A DNA stretch of 64,000 nucleotides. Source: Nocardioides marmoribigeumensis. Its GTDB lineage: Bacteria; Actinomycetota; Actinomycetes; Propionibacteriales; Nocardioidaceae. Below, piece by piece: positions 1 to 10,757 of this stretch; positions within the stretch are counted from its first letter, which is position 1; each line of letters opens with the position of its first letter. The translations under genes and the position numbers were made by a program. A model generated the notes under the pieces. That model was not told the origin of the DNA. It did not search any database and was given only the letters and a program-made list of their open reading frames with translations. Where the stretch lies: assembly GCF_031458325.1 (NCBI RefSeq), contig NZ_JAVDYG010000001.1, positions 2,914,001-2,978,000 on the forward strand, in the 5' to 3' direction.

Positions 1-269
1 TCGACATCGGGCACGACAACCTGCTGGCGTTCTTCGACTTCCCCGGCCTCGACGTCGGGGAGTACGCCGAGGTGCTCGGCGGCCTGCACCACATCGCGAT
101 CTCCGTCGAGCCGGAGCAGTGGACCAGGCTCAAGGGGAGGCTCGAGCAGGCCGGCGTGGAGTACGCCGAGCTGAGCGGCACCTCGATCTACTTCCGTGAC
201 CCCAACGGCGCTCGCCTGGAGCTGATCGCCGACCCGCTCGGGGAGATGTACGGCACCAAGGTGCTCTGA
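1..269 (+). CDS. VOC (glyoxalase/bleomycin-resistance fold) family protein, C-terminal part
   Basis: The reading frame is open from the left edge and ends in TGA at 267-269, so the gene starts outside the window. The visible 88 or so residues have the look of a vicinal-oxygen-chelate domain: a GGLHHIAI strand with a metal-type His, then SIYFRDPNGARLELI, the usual C-terminal strand with an Arg-Leu-Glu metal-ligand motif. These proteins are metal-dependent dioxygenases, epimerases, glyoxalases or resistance proteins, and the substrate cannot be told from this fragment. A GTG at 72 could be read as a start but lies inside the domain, so an upstream start is far more likely. Confidence 0.75.
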   Translation, partial: DIGHDNLLAFFDFPGLDVGEYAEVLGGLHHIAISVEPEQWTRLKGRLEQAGVEYAELSGTSIYFRDPNGARLELIADPLGEMYGTKVL

Positions 270-441
270 GCGGCTTTGGGCCGGAGCGGGACCTGGAGCA
301 GGTGTGTCTAGCCCCTCCGGACCATCTTGCCGGTCGTCCCGCGTCCCTCCCTTGCCGCTCCGGACAACCCAGGAGTAGGGCGGGAGGTGTTCAGCCCACG
401 CGTCGCTCCCACCGGCGCGTGGAGGCGAGAGGGGACCTCCC

Positions 442-3400
442 ATGACCATCTCCGTACGCCCGCCCTCAGGACCCCGCCGCCGTGCCGTGCTGGCAGCCGC
501 CGTCACCCTGGCGACGACCGCGGCCCTCGTCGGCATCGCACCAGCCGCCGCCGACGCGTCGTCCGTGGCGACGAGCAGCGCCGCGACCGCGTCGCAGGGC
601 AAGGGGCCGAAGGCGCCGCGCCTGCTCTACACGAAGGGCGCCAAGGGGCAGCGGCACGCCCCGCAGAGCGGGCCGCACTTCGACACCACGACCGACATGA
701 CCTACCACAACGGCGTGGTCATGCGGGACGTCACGAACTACCTCATCTTCTGGAACCCGACGACGCAGCCCACGGGCTACTCCGGCGCGATGTTCGACTC
801 GAACTACCGCAGCATCATCGAGCGCTACTTCCACGACATCGGCGGGACGCCGTACTTCGACATCCTCACGCAGTACGGCGACAACAGCGGCCTGCCGGTG
901 CCCAGCACGACGCACTACGGCGGCACGTGGACCGACACCACGACCTTCCCGCACGCCGGCACCAACACCGACCCGCTGGTCGACGGCGACATCCGCGCCT
1001 CGATCGACCGCGCCATCGCGGCCAACCCGACGTGGCAGGCGCCGAGCAACTCCACGATGTACTTCGTCTACACCGGCAAGAACGTCATCGAGTGCGACGG
1101 CAGCGGCGCGACCCGCAACTGCTTCACGGCCACCGACTACGCCGGGGGCGCCAGCGTCCGGGGCAAGTTCTGCGCCTACCACTGGAGCAACGGCAACAAG
1201 ATCTACGGCTACATCCCCTACGCCTCGACCGGCAGCTGCTACGGCGACGAGACCACGTGGCCCAACGGCTCGGGCGTCGACATCTCGCTGGACGTGACCT
1301 CCCACGAGCAGTTCGAGGCCTACACCGACCCCTTCGGCGACGGGTGGTTCGACGACGTCGACAACGGCGCCGGCGAGAACGGCGACAAGTGCAACTTCAA
1401 CTACGGCCCCTACGAGGACGACGGCACCAACATCGTCCTCAGCGGCCACGCCTACCAGCTGCAGCGGGAGTGGAGCAACGGCTCGCCCCACGGGTGCGTC
1501 AAGCGCTACGGGGCACGGCCCAGCACCTCGATCACCGGTGACCTGAGCTTCGGCCAGGTGCCCCGCGGTTCCTCCGCGACCAAGGAGATCGCGGTGACCA
1601 ACACCGGACCGGGCGACCTCGACCTCCTCGACGTCAAGCTGGCGTCCGGGTCGAGCAGCGCGTTCTCGCTGACCCCGGCCGCCCCCAACCACGCGACCCT
1701 GCACACCGGCGACGCCGCGTTGTACGACGTGAGGTTCTCGCCGCCGGCGAACGCGACCCTGGCCGCGCCGTACACCGCGACGCTCGCGATCGACTCCGAC
1801 GACACCGTCCCCAACGACACCGGGTCACCGACCAACGCCCAGCTGACGGCCACGACGAACGTGTCGGCCTCGGGCAGCGCCGGGCTCCCGGAGCTGACCG
1901 TCACGGGCTCGCTGAACTTCGGGACCGTGCCGCGCGGGACCAGTGCGTCGCGCAACGTCGTCATCCAGAACACCGGGTCCGCGGACCTGCACGTCAGCGG
2001 CGTCACGATGAGCGGCGACAGCGCCTACAGCATCAGCCCGGCCGACGCGAGCGGGGCGACCCTGGCGCCGACCGACAGCCTCACGGTCGAGGTGACCTTC
2101 GCGCCGCCGAGCAGCGCCACCAGCCCGGGGCCCCGCACCGGGACGCTGTCGATCACGACCGACGCCCCCTCGGGTGGCTCCGCGACCGTCCCGGCGACGG
2201 GCACGGTGGGCATCCCCAAGGTCGCCCTCTCGCCGGCGTCGCTCGGCTTCGGGGTCGTCTGCCCCGGCGCGACGTCGGACCGCCAGCTGACGGTCACCAA
2301 CACCGGGACCGCGCCGCTGACGATCTCCTCGATCACCATCGATGGCGGGAGCACGCCGGGACTCTCGGTCGTCGCGCCGCCGGGGCTGCCCCAGACGCTG
2401 CCCGTCGGAGCTCACCTGGAGTTCACGGTGCGGTTCCAGCCGAGCGGCCCGACGGGCGGACCGGTCACGGGCACCGTGGTGGTCACGACCGACGACCCGG
2501 ACAACCCGCAGGTGTCCGTGCCGATCACCGGTGAGGTCGGCCAGCCGGCGCTCACGCTGAGCACGACCGCGCTGGACTTCGGTGGGGTGGCCACGGACAA
2601 CCGGACCAGCCCCAGCACGAGGACCAGGTCCCTGACGCTGTCCAACACGGGCAGCTGCGGGATGACCGTCTCCGCGCTGACCGTGGCGGGTGCCGCCGGC
2701 ACCGACTACACCGTGGTCGGCGGGCCGAGCCTGCCGCTGACGCTGGCGGCCGGGAGCTCGGTGACGATCGACGTCCGGTTCAACCCGACCGCAGCGGGGC
2801 CGCGCAACGGCACCCTCACGGTGGCGTCGAGCGACCCGGCGACCCCCTCGGTCGTGGTCGCCCTCACCGGCACCGGTCTGGTGCCCGCGATCCTGACCTC
2901 ACCGGCGTCGCTGACCTTCGGGCCGACGGTGATCCAGAGCCAGGCCCCGGGCTACCCGGGGGTGACGCAGACCGACACGGTCACCAACACCGGGCAGTCG
3001 GAGCTGATCGTCGACGCCCTGGGCACGACGGGCGCGCCGTTCGGCGCACCAGGTCCGGCGAGCCCGCCGTCGAGGTTCGCGACGAGCGACCACTTCGGTG
3101 AGCCGGTGACGTTCGCCCCGACCACCACCGGCAAGTTCGTGGGCTCGTTGGCGGTCGCGGACAACGACCCCGAGGGAGGCGCGAGTGCCACGGTGCCGCT
3201 GTGCGGCGAGGGAGTTCGCCGGGGCATCCGGGTCCTGGCGGTCAACGCCGCCGGCACGCCGTTCGCGACGATCAAGGCGCTCAAGCTGCAGTCCAAGGGC
3301 ACGGCGCAGAACGTCAACGTCAACCTCAGCAACCTGGCGCTGACCGGCGTGACGTCGTCGTGCGTCGCCGGGCAGCAGCGGCACTACGAGAACCAGGCCC

Positions 3401-3534
3401 TGCCGGCGACGGACACCCTCAACCAGCGGGCGTCGTACTACACGCTCTCGGTCACCGCGGGTGGGAAGTCGACGACGATCACCTTCACCCTCGGGGTCAG
3501 CGAGTTCAAGACCCTCACGGTGACGATCAAGTAG
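442..3534 (+). CDS. Large secreted protein: Exordium-like N-terminal domain followed by five ASPM/SPD-2/Hydin-type Ig-like repeats
   Basis: The 1030-residue product begins with an Arg-rich n-region and a hydrophobic stretch ending AAADASS, a Sec or Tat-like signal peptide, so it should be exported. Residues about 75-350 resemble the plant EXORDIUM/phosphate-induced protein family and its bacterial relatives: an early YHNGVVM strand, a central TSHEQFEAYTDP segment and an ENGDKC segment. The His-Glu pair in the middle segment might bind metal, but I cannot show catalysis. Five repeats of about 110 residues follow, starting near 364, 484, 593, 703 and 816, each with an LxFGxV...TNTG core typical of choice-of-anchor-D/ASPM domains. 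A last domain of about 120 residues is unassigned. The role is probably extracellular or cell-surface adhesion. It is followed by a small lipoprotein gene 23 bases downstream. Confidence 0.75.
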   Translation: MTISVRPPSGPRRRAVLAAAVTLATTAALVGIAPAAADASSVATSSAATASQGKGPKAPRLLYTKGAKGQRHAPQSGPHFDTTTDMTYHNGVVMRDVTNYLIFWNPTTQPTGYSGAMFDSNYRSIIERYFHDIGGTPYFDILTQYGDNSGLPVPSTTHYGGTWTDTTTFPHAGTNTDPLVDGDIRASIDRAIAANPTWQAPSNSTMYFVYTGKNVIECDGSGATRNCFTATDYAGGASVRGKFCAYHWSNGNKIYGYIPYASTGSCYGDETTWPNGSGVDISLDVTSHEQFEAYTDPFGDGWFDDVDNGAGENGDKCNFNYGPYEDDGTNIVLSGHAYQLQREWSNGSPHGCVKRYGARPSTSITGDLSFGQVPRGSSATKEIAVTNTGPGDLDLLDVKLASGSSSAFSLTPAAPNHATLHTGDAALYDVRFSPPANATLAAPYTATLAIDSDDTVPNDTGSPTNAQLTATTNVSASGSAGLPELTVTGSLNFGTVPRGTSASRNVVIQNTGSADLHVSGVTMSGDSAYSISPADASGATLAPTDSLTVEVTFAPPSSATSPGPRTGTLSITTDAPSGGSATVPATGTVGIPKVALSPASLGFGVVCPGATSDRQLTVTNTGTAPLTISSITIDGGSTPGLSVVAPPGLPQTLPVGAHLEFTVRFQPSGPTGGPVTGTVVVTTDDPDNPQVSVPITGEVGQPALTLSTTALDFGGVATDNRTSPSTRTRSLTLSNTGSCGMTVSALTVAGAAGTDYTVVGGPSLPLTLAAGSSVTIDVRFNPTAAGPRNGTLTVASSDPATPSVVVALTGTGLVPAILTSPASLTFGPTVIQSQAPGYPGVTQTDTVTNTGQSELIVDALGTTGAPFGAPGPASPPSRFATSDHFGEPVTFAPTTTGKFVGSLAVADNDPEGGASATVPLCGEGVRRGIRVLAVNAAGTPFATIKALKLQSKGTAQNVNVNLSNLALTGVTSSCVAGQQRHYENQALPATDTLNQRASYYTLSVTAGGKSTTITFTLGVSEFKTLTVTIK

Positions 3535-3557
3535 GGACGTGCAGGACGGGGCCGGAC

Positions 3558-4019
3558 GTGCGCGTCAGGCTGCTCGCGGGGGCGGCGCTCTCCGCCCTCG
3601 CAGCCCTGGCCGCGTGCGGGTCGGACGCGTCCCGGCCGGTGGCGACGCCGACCGGGGCGACCGGGGCGACGGGGTCCTCGGTCTCCGCGACCACGCACGT
3701 GGTGCGACTGTCGGAGGCGACGGCCGGGCGCACCGTCCGGGTGCGGCGCGGCGACCGGGTCACGCTCACGCTGCACAACACCTACTGGCGCATCGCCCCG
3801 GCCGCGGACGGCGCGCTCGAGCAGGTCGAGCAGCAGGTGGACCGTCCCGCCCCGCCGGGCACCTGTCGACCGGGGGTGGGGTGCGGCACGGTGCGCACCC
3901 GCTACGTCGCGGTGTCCCCGGGCGCCGTGCGGCTCACGGCGTCGCGGACCTCGTGCGGGGAGGCGATGGCCTGCCCGCCCGGTCAGGGCCGCTACGCCGT
4001 GACGGTGGAGGTCGGCTGA
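3558..4019 (+). CDS. Small secreted lipoprotein, possibly chagasin-like
   Basis: The predicted product of 153 residues starts at a GTG chosen because it gives a compact lipoprotein signal peptide (Arg residues, a hydrophobic core, and an LAAC lipobox with Cys at residue 20). The mature part has a Thr/Gly-rich linker, then a beta-rich domain with VRRGDRVTLTLHNT. This recalls chagasin-type (I42) cysteine-protease inhibitors and cupredoxin-like folds, which also start with a GDxVxLxL strand. Two further Cys pairs lie in the C-terminal half. It follows the secreted repeat protein by 23 bases and may be co-transcribed. The functional assignment is weak and the export prediction is good. The ribosome-binding site is poor. 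Confidence 0.6.
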   Translation: MRVRLLAGAALSALAALAACGSDASRPVATPTGATGATGSSVSATTHVVRLSEATAGRTVRVRRGDRVTLTLHNTYWRIAPAADGALEQVEQQVDRPAPPGTCRPGVGCGTVRTRYVAVSPGAVRLTASRTSCGEAMACPPGQGRYAVTVEVG

Positions 4020-4035
4020 GGCTCCCGTGGCGCTG

Positions 4036-4064
4036 TGCGACCGTCAGCGGCGGGACGGGTCGCA
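4036..4064. terminator. Weak inverted repeat between convergent genes
   Basis: TGCGACC at 4036-4042 pairs with GGTCGCA at 4058-4064 around a 15-base loop, between the lipoprotein gene and the 3' end of lon. There is no T-tract. It could act as a bidirectional terminator, but 7-bp repeats arise easily in GC-rich DNA. Confidence 0.25.
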
Positions 4065-4158
4065 GCCGAACCCTCCACGCAGCACGCCGACTGCGACGTC
4101 ACCGGCACCGGAGCACCAACCCTCGCGCCTGCACGACCGTGACGCGCCCTGCAGCCGG

Positions 4159-6513
<2,355 letters not shown>

Positions 6514-6575
6514 GCCTTCACCTCGTTCTGATGAGTTGAAGGCTCAACCACGTCGGACCCCCGAGGTGTTCCGGC

Positions 6576-6592
6576 GTTCGCCGAGGGCGAAA
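6576..6592. promoter_or_regulatory. Probable ClgR binding site upstream of lon
   Basis: GTTCGC-CGAGG-GCGAAA is a near-perfect palindrome. From memory it matches the published actinobacterial ClgR consensus (core CGCYNANRGCGWW) at every core position. ClgR is known to activate clp genes and, in Streptomyces, lon. The site is 63-79 bases upstream of the lon ATG, a sensible activator position. No clgR gene is in the window. Confidence 0.6.
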
Positions 6593-6636
6593 CCGGGCGC
6601 CTCCCGCCGGGCGTGCTCCTCGACTGTTCTGGATTT

Positions 6637-6674
6637 ATTGCTCAGTAGGTATTGCCATATTCCTCCGGAGGAAA
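6637..6674. promoter_or_regulatory. Tandem operator-like palindromes upstream of the ABC transporter operon
   Basis: An AT-rich island contains ATTCCTCC|GGAGGAAA at 6659-6674, whose inner 14 bases are a perfect palindrome. A weaker copy, ATTGCTCA|GTAGGTAT, sits at 6637-6652. The centres are 22 bp apart, two helical turns. The same 16-bp pattern recurs upstream of six other operons of the catabolic island. The position is 55-92 bases before the TTG start of the ATPase gene, and also about 125-160 bases upstream of lon. The binding factor is unknown. Confidence 0.6.
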
Positions 6675-6728
6675 TACTTTTCTCGTGACGGGCACCACAG
6701 CCCGGCCCCGAGCAGTGAGGGAGGGACC

Positions 6729-8342
6729 TTGAGCGAGACGACGACCGTCGACCGGCCCATCGAGCAGATGCCGCTGGTGCGCATCGAGAACCTGTCCAAG
6801 ACCTTCCCCGGCCAGCGAGCGCTGGACCAGGTCGACCTGGACATCCGGGTCGGCGAGGTGCACGCGCTCCTCGGCCAGAACGGCTCGGGCAAGTCGACCC
6901 TGATCAAGGTCCTCACCGGTTTCCACGCCCCCGACGACGGCGTCCGGGTCAGCGTCGACGGGGCCGAGGGCGCCTTCACCCGCACCGGACCCTCGCCGCT
7001 CGACGGCGAGGTGCTCAACGTCCGCGCCGTGCACCAGCACCTCGGCCTGGTGCCGCAGCTCAGCGTCGTCGACAACGTCGCGCTGTGCACCGGCTACCTC
7101 CGCGCGCCCGGCGGCCGCATCGACTGGGCCGCGCAGGCGAGCCTCACCCGCGAGCTGCTCGCAAGGGTCGGCCTGGAAGGCCTCGACATCCACGCGGGCG
7201 TCGACGTGATCTCCCCGCTCGAGCGCACCCAGGTCGCCATCGCACGGGCCCTGCACGGCTGGAGCGAGGGCGCCCACGGGCTGCTCATCCTCGACGAGCC
7301 GACCGCCGCGCTGCCGGCCGAGCAGGCCGAGGACCTCTTCACCCTCGTCCGCCGGCTCCGCGACACCGGGGTGGCCATCGTCTACGTCTCCCACCGGCTC
7401 GACGACCTGGTCTCCATCGCCGACCACGTGACCGTCCTGCGCGACGGCCGCTCGGTCGCCACCACCTCGATGGAGGGGCTGACCCACGACGACCTGGTCG
7501 GGCTCATGCTCGGCAAGGAGGCGGCGGCCAAGGCCCACGCCGTCGTGCGCTCGCACGCCGTCGAGGACGGGCGTCCCCCGGCCGTCGTCGACGGCAAGCA
7601 CGGCCGCACCCTGCGCGTGTCGGGCCTCGTCGGCGCGGAGCTGCGGGGCCTCGACTTCACCGTCGCTCCCGGCGAGGTGGTCGGCGTGACCGGCATCGTC
7701 GGCGCCGGGCAGGACGAGCTGCCCTACCTGCTGGTCGGCGCCCGCAAGGCCGCGGCCGGCACCGTCGAGATCGACGGGACGACGTACGACGTGACGCGGC
7801 TCGACCCGCGCCGCTGCGCCGGTCTCGGTGTGGCCCTGGTGCCGGCCGACCGGGCCAACGAGGCCGTCCTGCCGCAGACCGACATCACCGACAACATCAC
7901 GCTCCCTCGCCTCCGGCTGTTCTCCAAGGGGGGCTGGCTGCGCCGCTCCTCCGAGCGTGCGGAGGCGGTGCGCTGGATCGAGCGGCTGTTCATCCAGCCG
8001 CAGGACCCGGGCAAGCTCGTCACCGAGCTCAGCGGCGGCAACGCTCAGAAGGTCGTGCTGGCCCGGTGGCTCGGGGTGGCCCGCAACGCGCTGCTGCTCG
8101 CCGAGCCCACGGCCGGGGTCGACATCGGCGCCAAGAGCCTGATCTACAGCCATCTCCGGGCCGCGGCCGCGGAGGGACTGCCCATCGTCGTGTGCTCCAC
8201 CGACGCCATGGACCTCGAGCAGCTCTGCACCCGGGTCCTCGTGCTCTCGGACGGTCGGCTCAAGGCCGAGCTCACCGGGGCCGACATCAACGAAGACACC
8301 ATCAACCACGCTGTTCTGTCCGCGACGGAGGCATCCGCATGA
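6729..8342 (+). CDS. ABC-type sugar-family importer, double ATPase subunit (RbsA/MglA type)
   Basis: The 537-residue cytoplasmic ATPase carries two fused nucleotide-binding domains, as in ribose and galactose importers. The first has a canonical Walker A GQNGSGKST, a LLILDEPTAALP Walker B, and a degenerate signature (SPLERTQ). The second has a degenerate P-loop (GIVGAGQDE) but a good LSGGNAQK signature. This asymmetry is normal for the family. The start is a TTG closely preceded by GGGAGGG; a later ATG at 6768 is an alternative. It overlaps the permease gene by 4 bases (ATGA). Although called sugar-type, relatives also import other small hydrophilic compounds, and the position at the head of an acyl-CoA catabolic island suggests a non-sugar substrate. 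Expression is probably controlled by the palindromes at 6637-6674. Confidence 0.92.
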   Translation: MSETTTVDRPIEQMPLVRIENLSKTFPGQRALDQVDLDIRVGEVHALLGQNGSGKSTLIKVLTGFHAPDDGVRVSVDGAEGAFTRTGPSPLDGEVLNVRAVHQHLGLVPQLSVVDNVALCTGYLRAPGGRIDWAAQASLTRELLARVGLEGLDIHAGVDVISPLERTQVAIARALHGWSEGAHGLLILDEPTAALPAEQAEDLFTLVRRLRDTGVAIVYVSHRLDDLVSIADHVTVLRDGRSVATTSMEGLTHDDLVGLMLGKEAAAKAHAVVRSHAVEDGRPPAVVDGKHGRTLRVSGLVGAELRGLDFTVAPGEVVGVTGIVGAGQDELPYLLVGARKAAAGTVEIDGTTYDVTRLDPRRCAGLGVALVPADRANEAVLPQTDITDNITLPRLRLFSKGGWLRRSSERAEAVRWIERLFIQPQDPGKLVTELSGGNAQKVVLARWLGVARNALLLAEPTAGVDIGAKSLIYSHLRAAAAEGLPIVVCSTDAMDLEQLCTRVLVLSDGRLKAELTGADINEDTINHAVLSATEASA

Positions 8343-9397
8343 CCACCCTGACCATCGACCGCAGGGCCGAGTGGAAGCGTCGTCTGAGCTTCTCGAACCT
8401 CAGCGTCGTCTACATCCTCGTGGCGCTGGTGGTCTTCTTCGGAGTCTGGAAGACCGACCTCTTCCTCACCTACGACACCTTCAGCGGGATGCTCAACCAG
8501 AACGCCATCCAGGCGCTGATGGCCCTCTCGCTCATCATGGCGCTGTCCAGCGGGGTCTTCGACCTCTCGATCGGCTACGTCATGAGCCTGACCTCGATGC
8601 TCACCGCCTACCTGGTCAGCCCGCAGTACGGCAACCTCCTCCCGAGCTCGGCGATCGCGATCGCGCTCGCGGTGGCGCTCCTGGCCGGCGTGGTCAACGC
8701 GATCGTCGTGGTGATCTTCAAGATCGACTCGTTCATCGGCACCCTCGCGACCGGCTCGATCTTCTACTCCGCGGCGGTCTACGTCACCGACAACGTGCCG
8801 ATCTCGGTGGGCACCTCGACGATCCGCAGCCTCGGCAGCTGGAACGTCGCGAGCCTGGGTGCCCCGGTCTTCGTGGTGGCCGTGGTGATGGTCGTGCTGT
8901 GGTATCTCATGGGCCACACGCCCACCGGCCGCGCCGTCTACGCCACCGGGCTGGGCCCGGAGGCCGCCCGTCTGGCCGGCATCCGCACCAAGCGCATCCA
9001 GTTCACCTCGCTGCTGGTCTCGGCCCTCGTCGCCGGGGTCGCCGGGGTCCTGGCGACGGCGAAGTTCAGCCAGGGCTCGGCGGGCGTCGGCGCGCCGTAC
9101 CTCATCCAGGCGTTCGCCGCGGTCTTCCTCGGCGCCACGCTGTTCCGCGGCAGCCTCTTCAACGCCGTCGGCACCGTCATCGCGGTCATCATGCTCGGCA
9201 CGATCACGGTCGGCCTGGCACTGGCCGGCGTGGTCCAGCAGTGGGTGCCCTACGCCTTCCAGGGCCTCATCCTCATCTCCGCCCTCGGCCTCGGCGGACT
9301 GCGCCGCCGGCCCAAGGCGCCGACCGCCGCGGAGGTGGAGCCCGCTCCGTCCGCGGAGGTGCCCGCCCAGCCCGACGGCGTGCCCACGCACGTCTGA
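8339..9397 (+). CDS. ABC-type sugar-family importer, permease subunit (RbsC type)
   Basis: This is a 352-residue integral membrane protein with about eight to ten hydrophobic segments. The BPD_transp_2 pattern is typical: a central SSGVFDLSIGYVMSL loop, then GRAVYATGLGPEAARLAGI, the cytoplasmic coupling region that docks on the ATPase. The charged C-terminal tail is rich in Pro and Glu. The ATG overlaps the stop of the ATPase gene (ATGA), so the two are translationally coupled. A single permease presumably forms a homodimer. The substrate-binding lipoprotein follows after 88 bases. Confidence 0.92.
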   Translation: MTTLTIDRRAEWKRRLSFSNLSVVYILVALVVFFGVWKTDLFLTYDTFSGMLNQNAIQALMALSLIMALSSGVFDLSIGYVMSLTSMLTAYLVSPQYGNLLPSSAIAIALAVALLAGVVNAIVVVIFKIDSFIGTLATGSIFYSAAVYVTDNVPISVGTSTIRSLGSWNVASLGAPVFVVAVVMVVLWYLMGHTPTGRAVYATGLGPEAARLAGIRTKRIQFTSLLVSALVAGVAGVLATAKFSQGSAGVGAPYLIQAFAAVFLGATLFRGSLFNAVGTVIAVIMLGTITVGLALAGVVQQWVPYAFQGLILISALGLGGLRRRPKAPTAAEVEPAPSAEVPAQPDGVPTHV

Positions 9398-9485
9398 CCC
9401 AGCCCGACACCGCACGTCCCCCGATCGCCCAGAGCCTCTGTGCGACACCTGTTCCGCGCACGGCGGAGCTCACCAAGGAGAGAAC

Positions 9486-10673
9486 ATGAAGATGTCCACC
9501 AGGTCCGGCGGTCTCGCCGCGGCCCTCGCCGGCTTCGCGCTCGTGCTGAGCGCCTGCTCGGCCCAGGCGCCCGCCGACTCGAAGGGCAGCGGCGACTCGT
9601 CGTCCACGTCGTCCTCCGGCGGCGACGCGCTGCCCAACACCACGGGACAGAAGACCCTGGACGCGATCGAGGCCAACACCGGCGTCGACGGGGCCAAGAA
9701 GCTGCTGGCGATGTGGACCGCGACCCCCACCACGATCGGCATCACCGAGCCGGTCAAGGGCAAGATCCCGAGCGGCAAGAAGATCGCCTTCATGAACTGC
9801 GGCGTCGAGGTCTGCATCGCCCTCGGCAAGGCCGTCAAGGAGGCCGCCACGGTGCTCGGCTGGACCGTCGAGGACGTCAACGTGGGCGCGAGCCCCGACG
9901 AGATCAGCGGCGCCTGGAACCGCGTCGCCGCCGGCGACTACGACGGCGTGATCGCCTCGGGACTGCCGAGCGTGCTGTTCGCCGACGCGGTCGACAAGCT
10001 GAAGAAGAAGGGCGTGCCGATCGCCGAGTGCTGCGTGGCCGACGACAACCCCGGCATCACCGCCATCGTGGGCGACTCCACGGTCCCGCCGACCGGCAAG
10101 CAGTACGCCGCCTGGGTCGCCGCCGACTCCGACGGCAAAGCCAACACCCTGTGGGTCGGCTCCGCGGACTTCCCGATCATCGCGACGCTGAAGTCCAACT
10201 TCGACGAGGGCATGAAGAGCTGGTGCCCCGACTGCAAGGTCGCCGACATCGACATCCCGGCCGCCGAGATCGGGACCACGATGCCGACCAAGATCGCCGC
10301 CTACGTCCGCTCGCACCCCGACGTGAACTACATCGCCCTGGGCTACGACGGCTTCGCCACCGGCCTGCCGCAGGCGCTCCAGGACGCCGGCGTGGCCGAC
10401 AAGGTGAAGTTCATCGGTGACGACGCGCTGCCCATGAACAAGCAGATGGTGATGGACGGCCAGCAGGGCGCGAGCATCGCGTTCCCGATCTACGAGGAGA
10501 TGTACGCCGCGGTCGACGCCCTCGCCCGGACCTTCGTCGGCGAGTCGGTGGAGCCCTCCCTGTCGATGATGCCCCTGCAGATCTACACCAAGGACAACAT
10601 CAACGACCCGTCGAAGTTCGAGCCGCTGGTGCCCGACTACAAGGAGCAGTTCATGAAGCTGTGGGGCAAGTGA
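9486..10673 (+). CDS. ABC importer substrate-binding lipoprotein (periplasmic-binding-protein family 4)
   Basis: The predicted 395-residue lipoprotein has an LSAC lipobox with the lipidated Cys near residue 24 and a Ser/Gly/Asp-rich linker. A two-lobed sugar-type binding domain follows, starting at SGKKIAFMNCG. Internal signatures include ASPDEISGAWNRVAAGDYDG, ECCVADDNPG and NYIALGYDG, the shape of RbsB-like proteins. Four Cys residues in the binding domain (MNCGVEVC and CPDC) are unusual for the class and could form disulfides. An AAGGAG ribosome-binding site precedes the ATG. A strong hairpin follows the stop. The ligand cannot be deduced; the genetic context points to an acid, alcohol or terpenoid-like compound rather than a hexose. 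Confidence 0.9.
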   Translation: MKMSTRSGGLAAALAGFALVLSACSAQAPADSKGSGDSSSTSSSGGDALPNTTGQKTLDAIEANTGVDGAKKLLAMWTATPTTIGITEPVKGKIPSGKKIAFMNCGVEVCIALGKAVKEAATVLGWTVEDVNVGASPDEISGAWNRVAAGDYDGVIASGLPSVLFADAVDKLKKKGVPIAECCVADDNPGITAIVGDSTVPPTGKQYAAWVAADSDGKANTLWVGSADFPIIATLKSNFDEGMKSWCPDCKVADIDIPAAEIGTTMPTKIAAYVRSHPDVNYIALGYDGFATGLPQALQDAGVADKVKFIGDDALPMNKQMVMDGQQGASIAFPIYEEMYAAVDALARTFVGESVEPSLSMMPLQIYTKDNINDPSKFEPLVPDYKEQFMKLWGK

Positions 10674-10701
10674 GCCCTCACCGCTCGAGCTGACCCGAAC
10701 C

Positions 10702-10738
10702 CGGGTCCGGCCGGCCGTCTGCACGCCGGCCGGACCCG
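10702..10738 (+). terminator. Strong GC hairpin after the ABC transporter operon
   Basis: A 14-bp perfect stem (10702-10715 with 10725-10738) encloses a 9-base loop, 29 bases after the stop of the binding-protein gene. There is no T-tract, which is common for actinobacterial terminators. It would separate transporter transcription from the acyl-CoA dehydrogenase run, or attenuate it. Confidence 0.65.
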
Positions 10739-10757
10739 CCACCACCGAAGGGGAACC

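Noticed and set aside
466-1704. Long open frames on both strands inside the secreted repeat protein (also 327-1541 on the plus strand)
   Set aside because: They are Arg/Ala/Gly/Val-rich shadow frames caused by high GC, without signal peptide, motifs or ribosome-binding sites, and they overlap a clearly real gene.
6535-6548. Inverted repeat GTTGA-AGGC-TCAAC before lon as an HspR (HAIR) operator
   Set aside because: The half-sites resemble HAIR half-sites, but the spacing (4 instead of the expected longer spacer) and their order do not fit the consensus. The ClgR-type box nearby is the better explanation.
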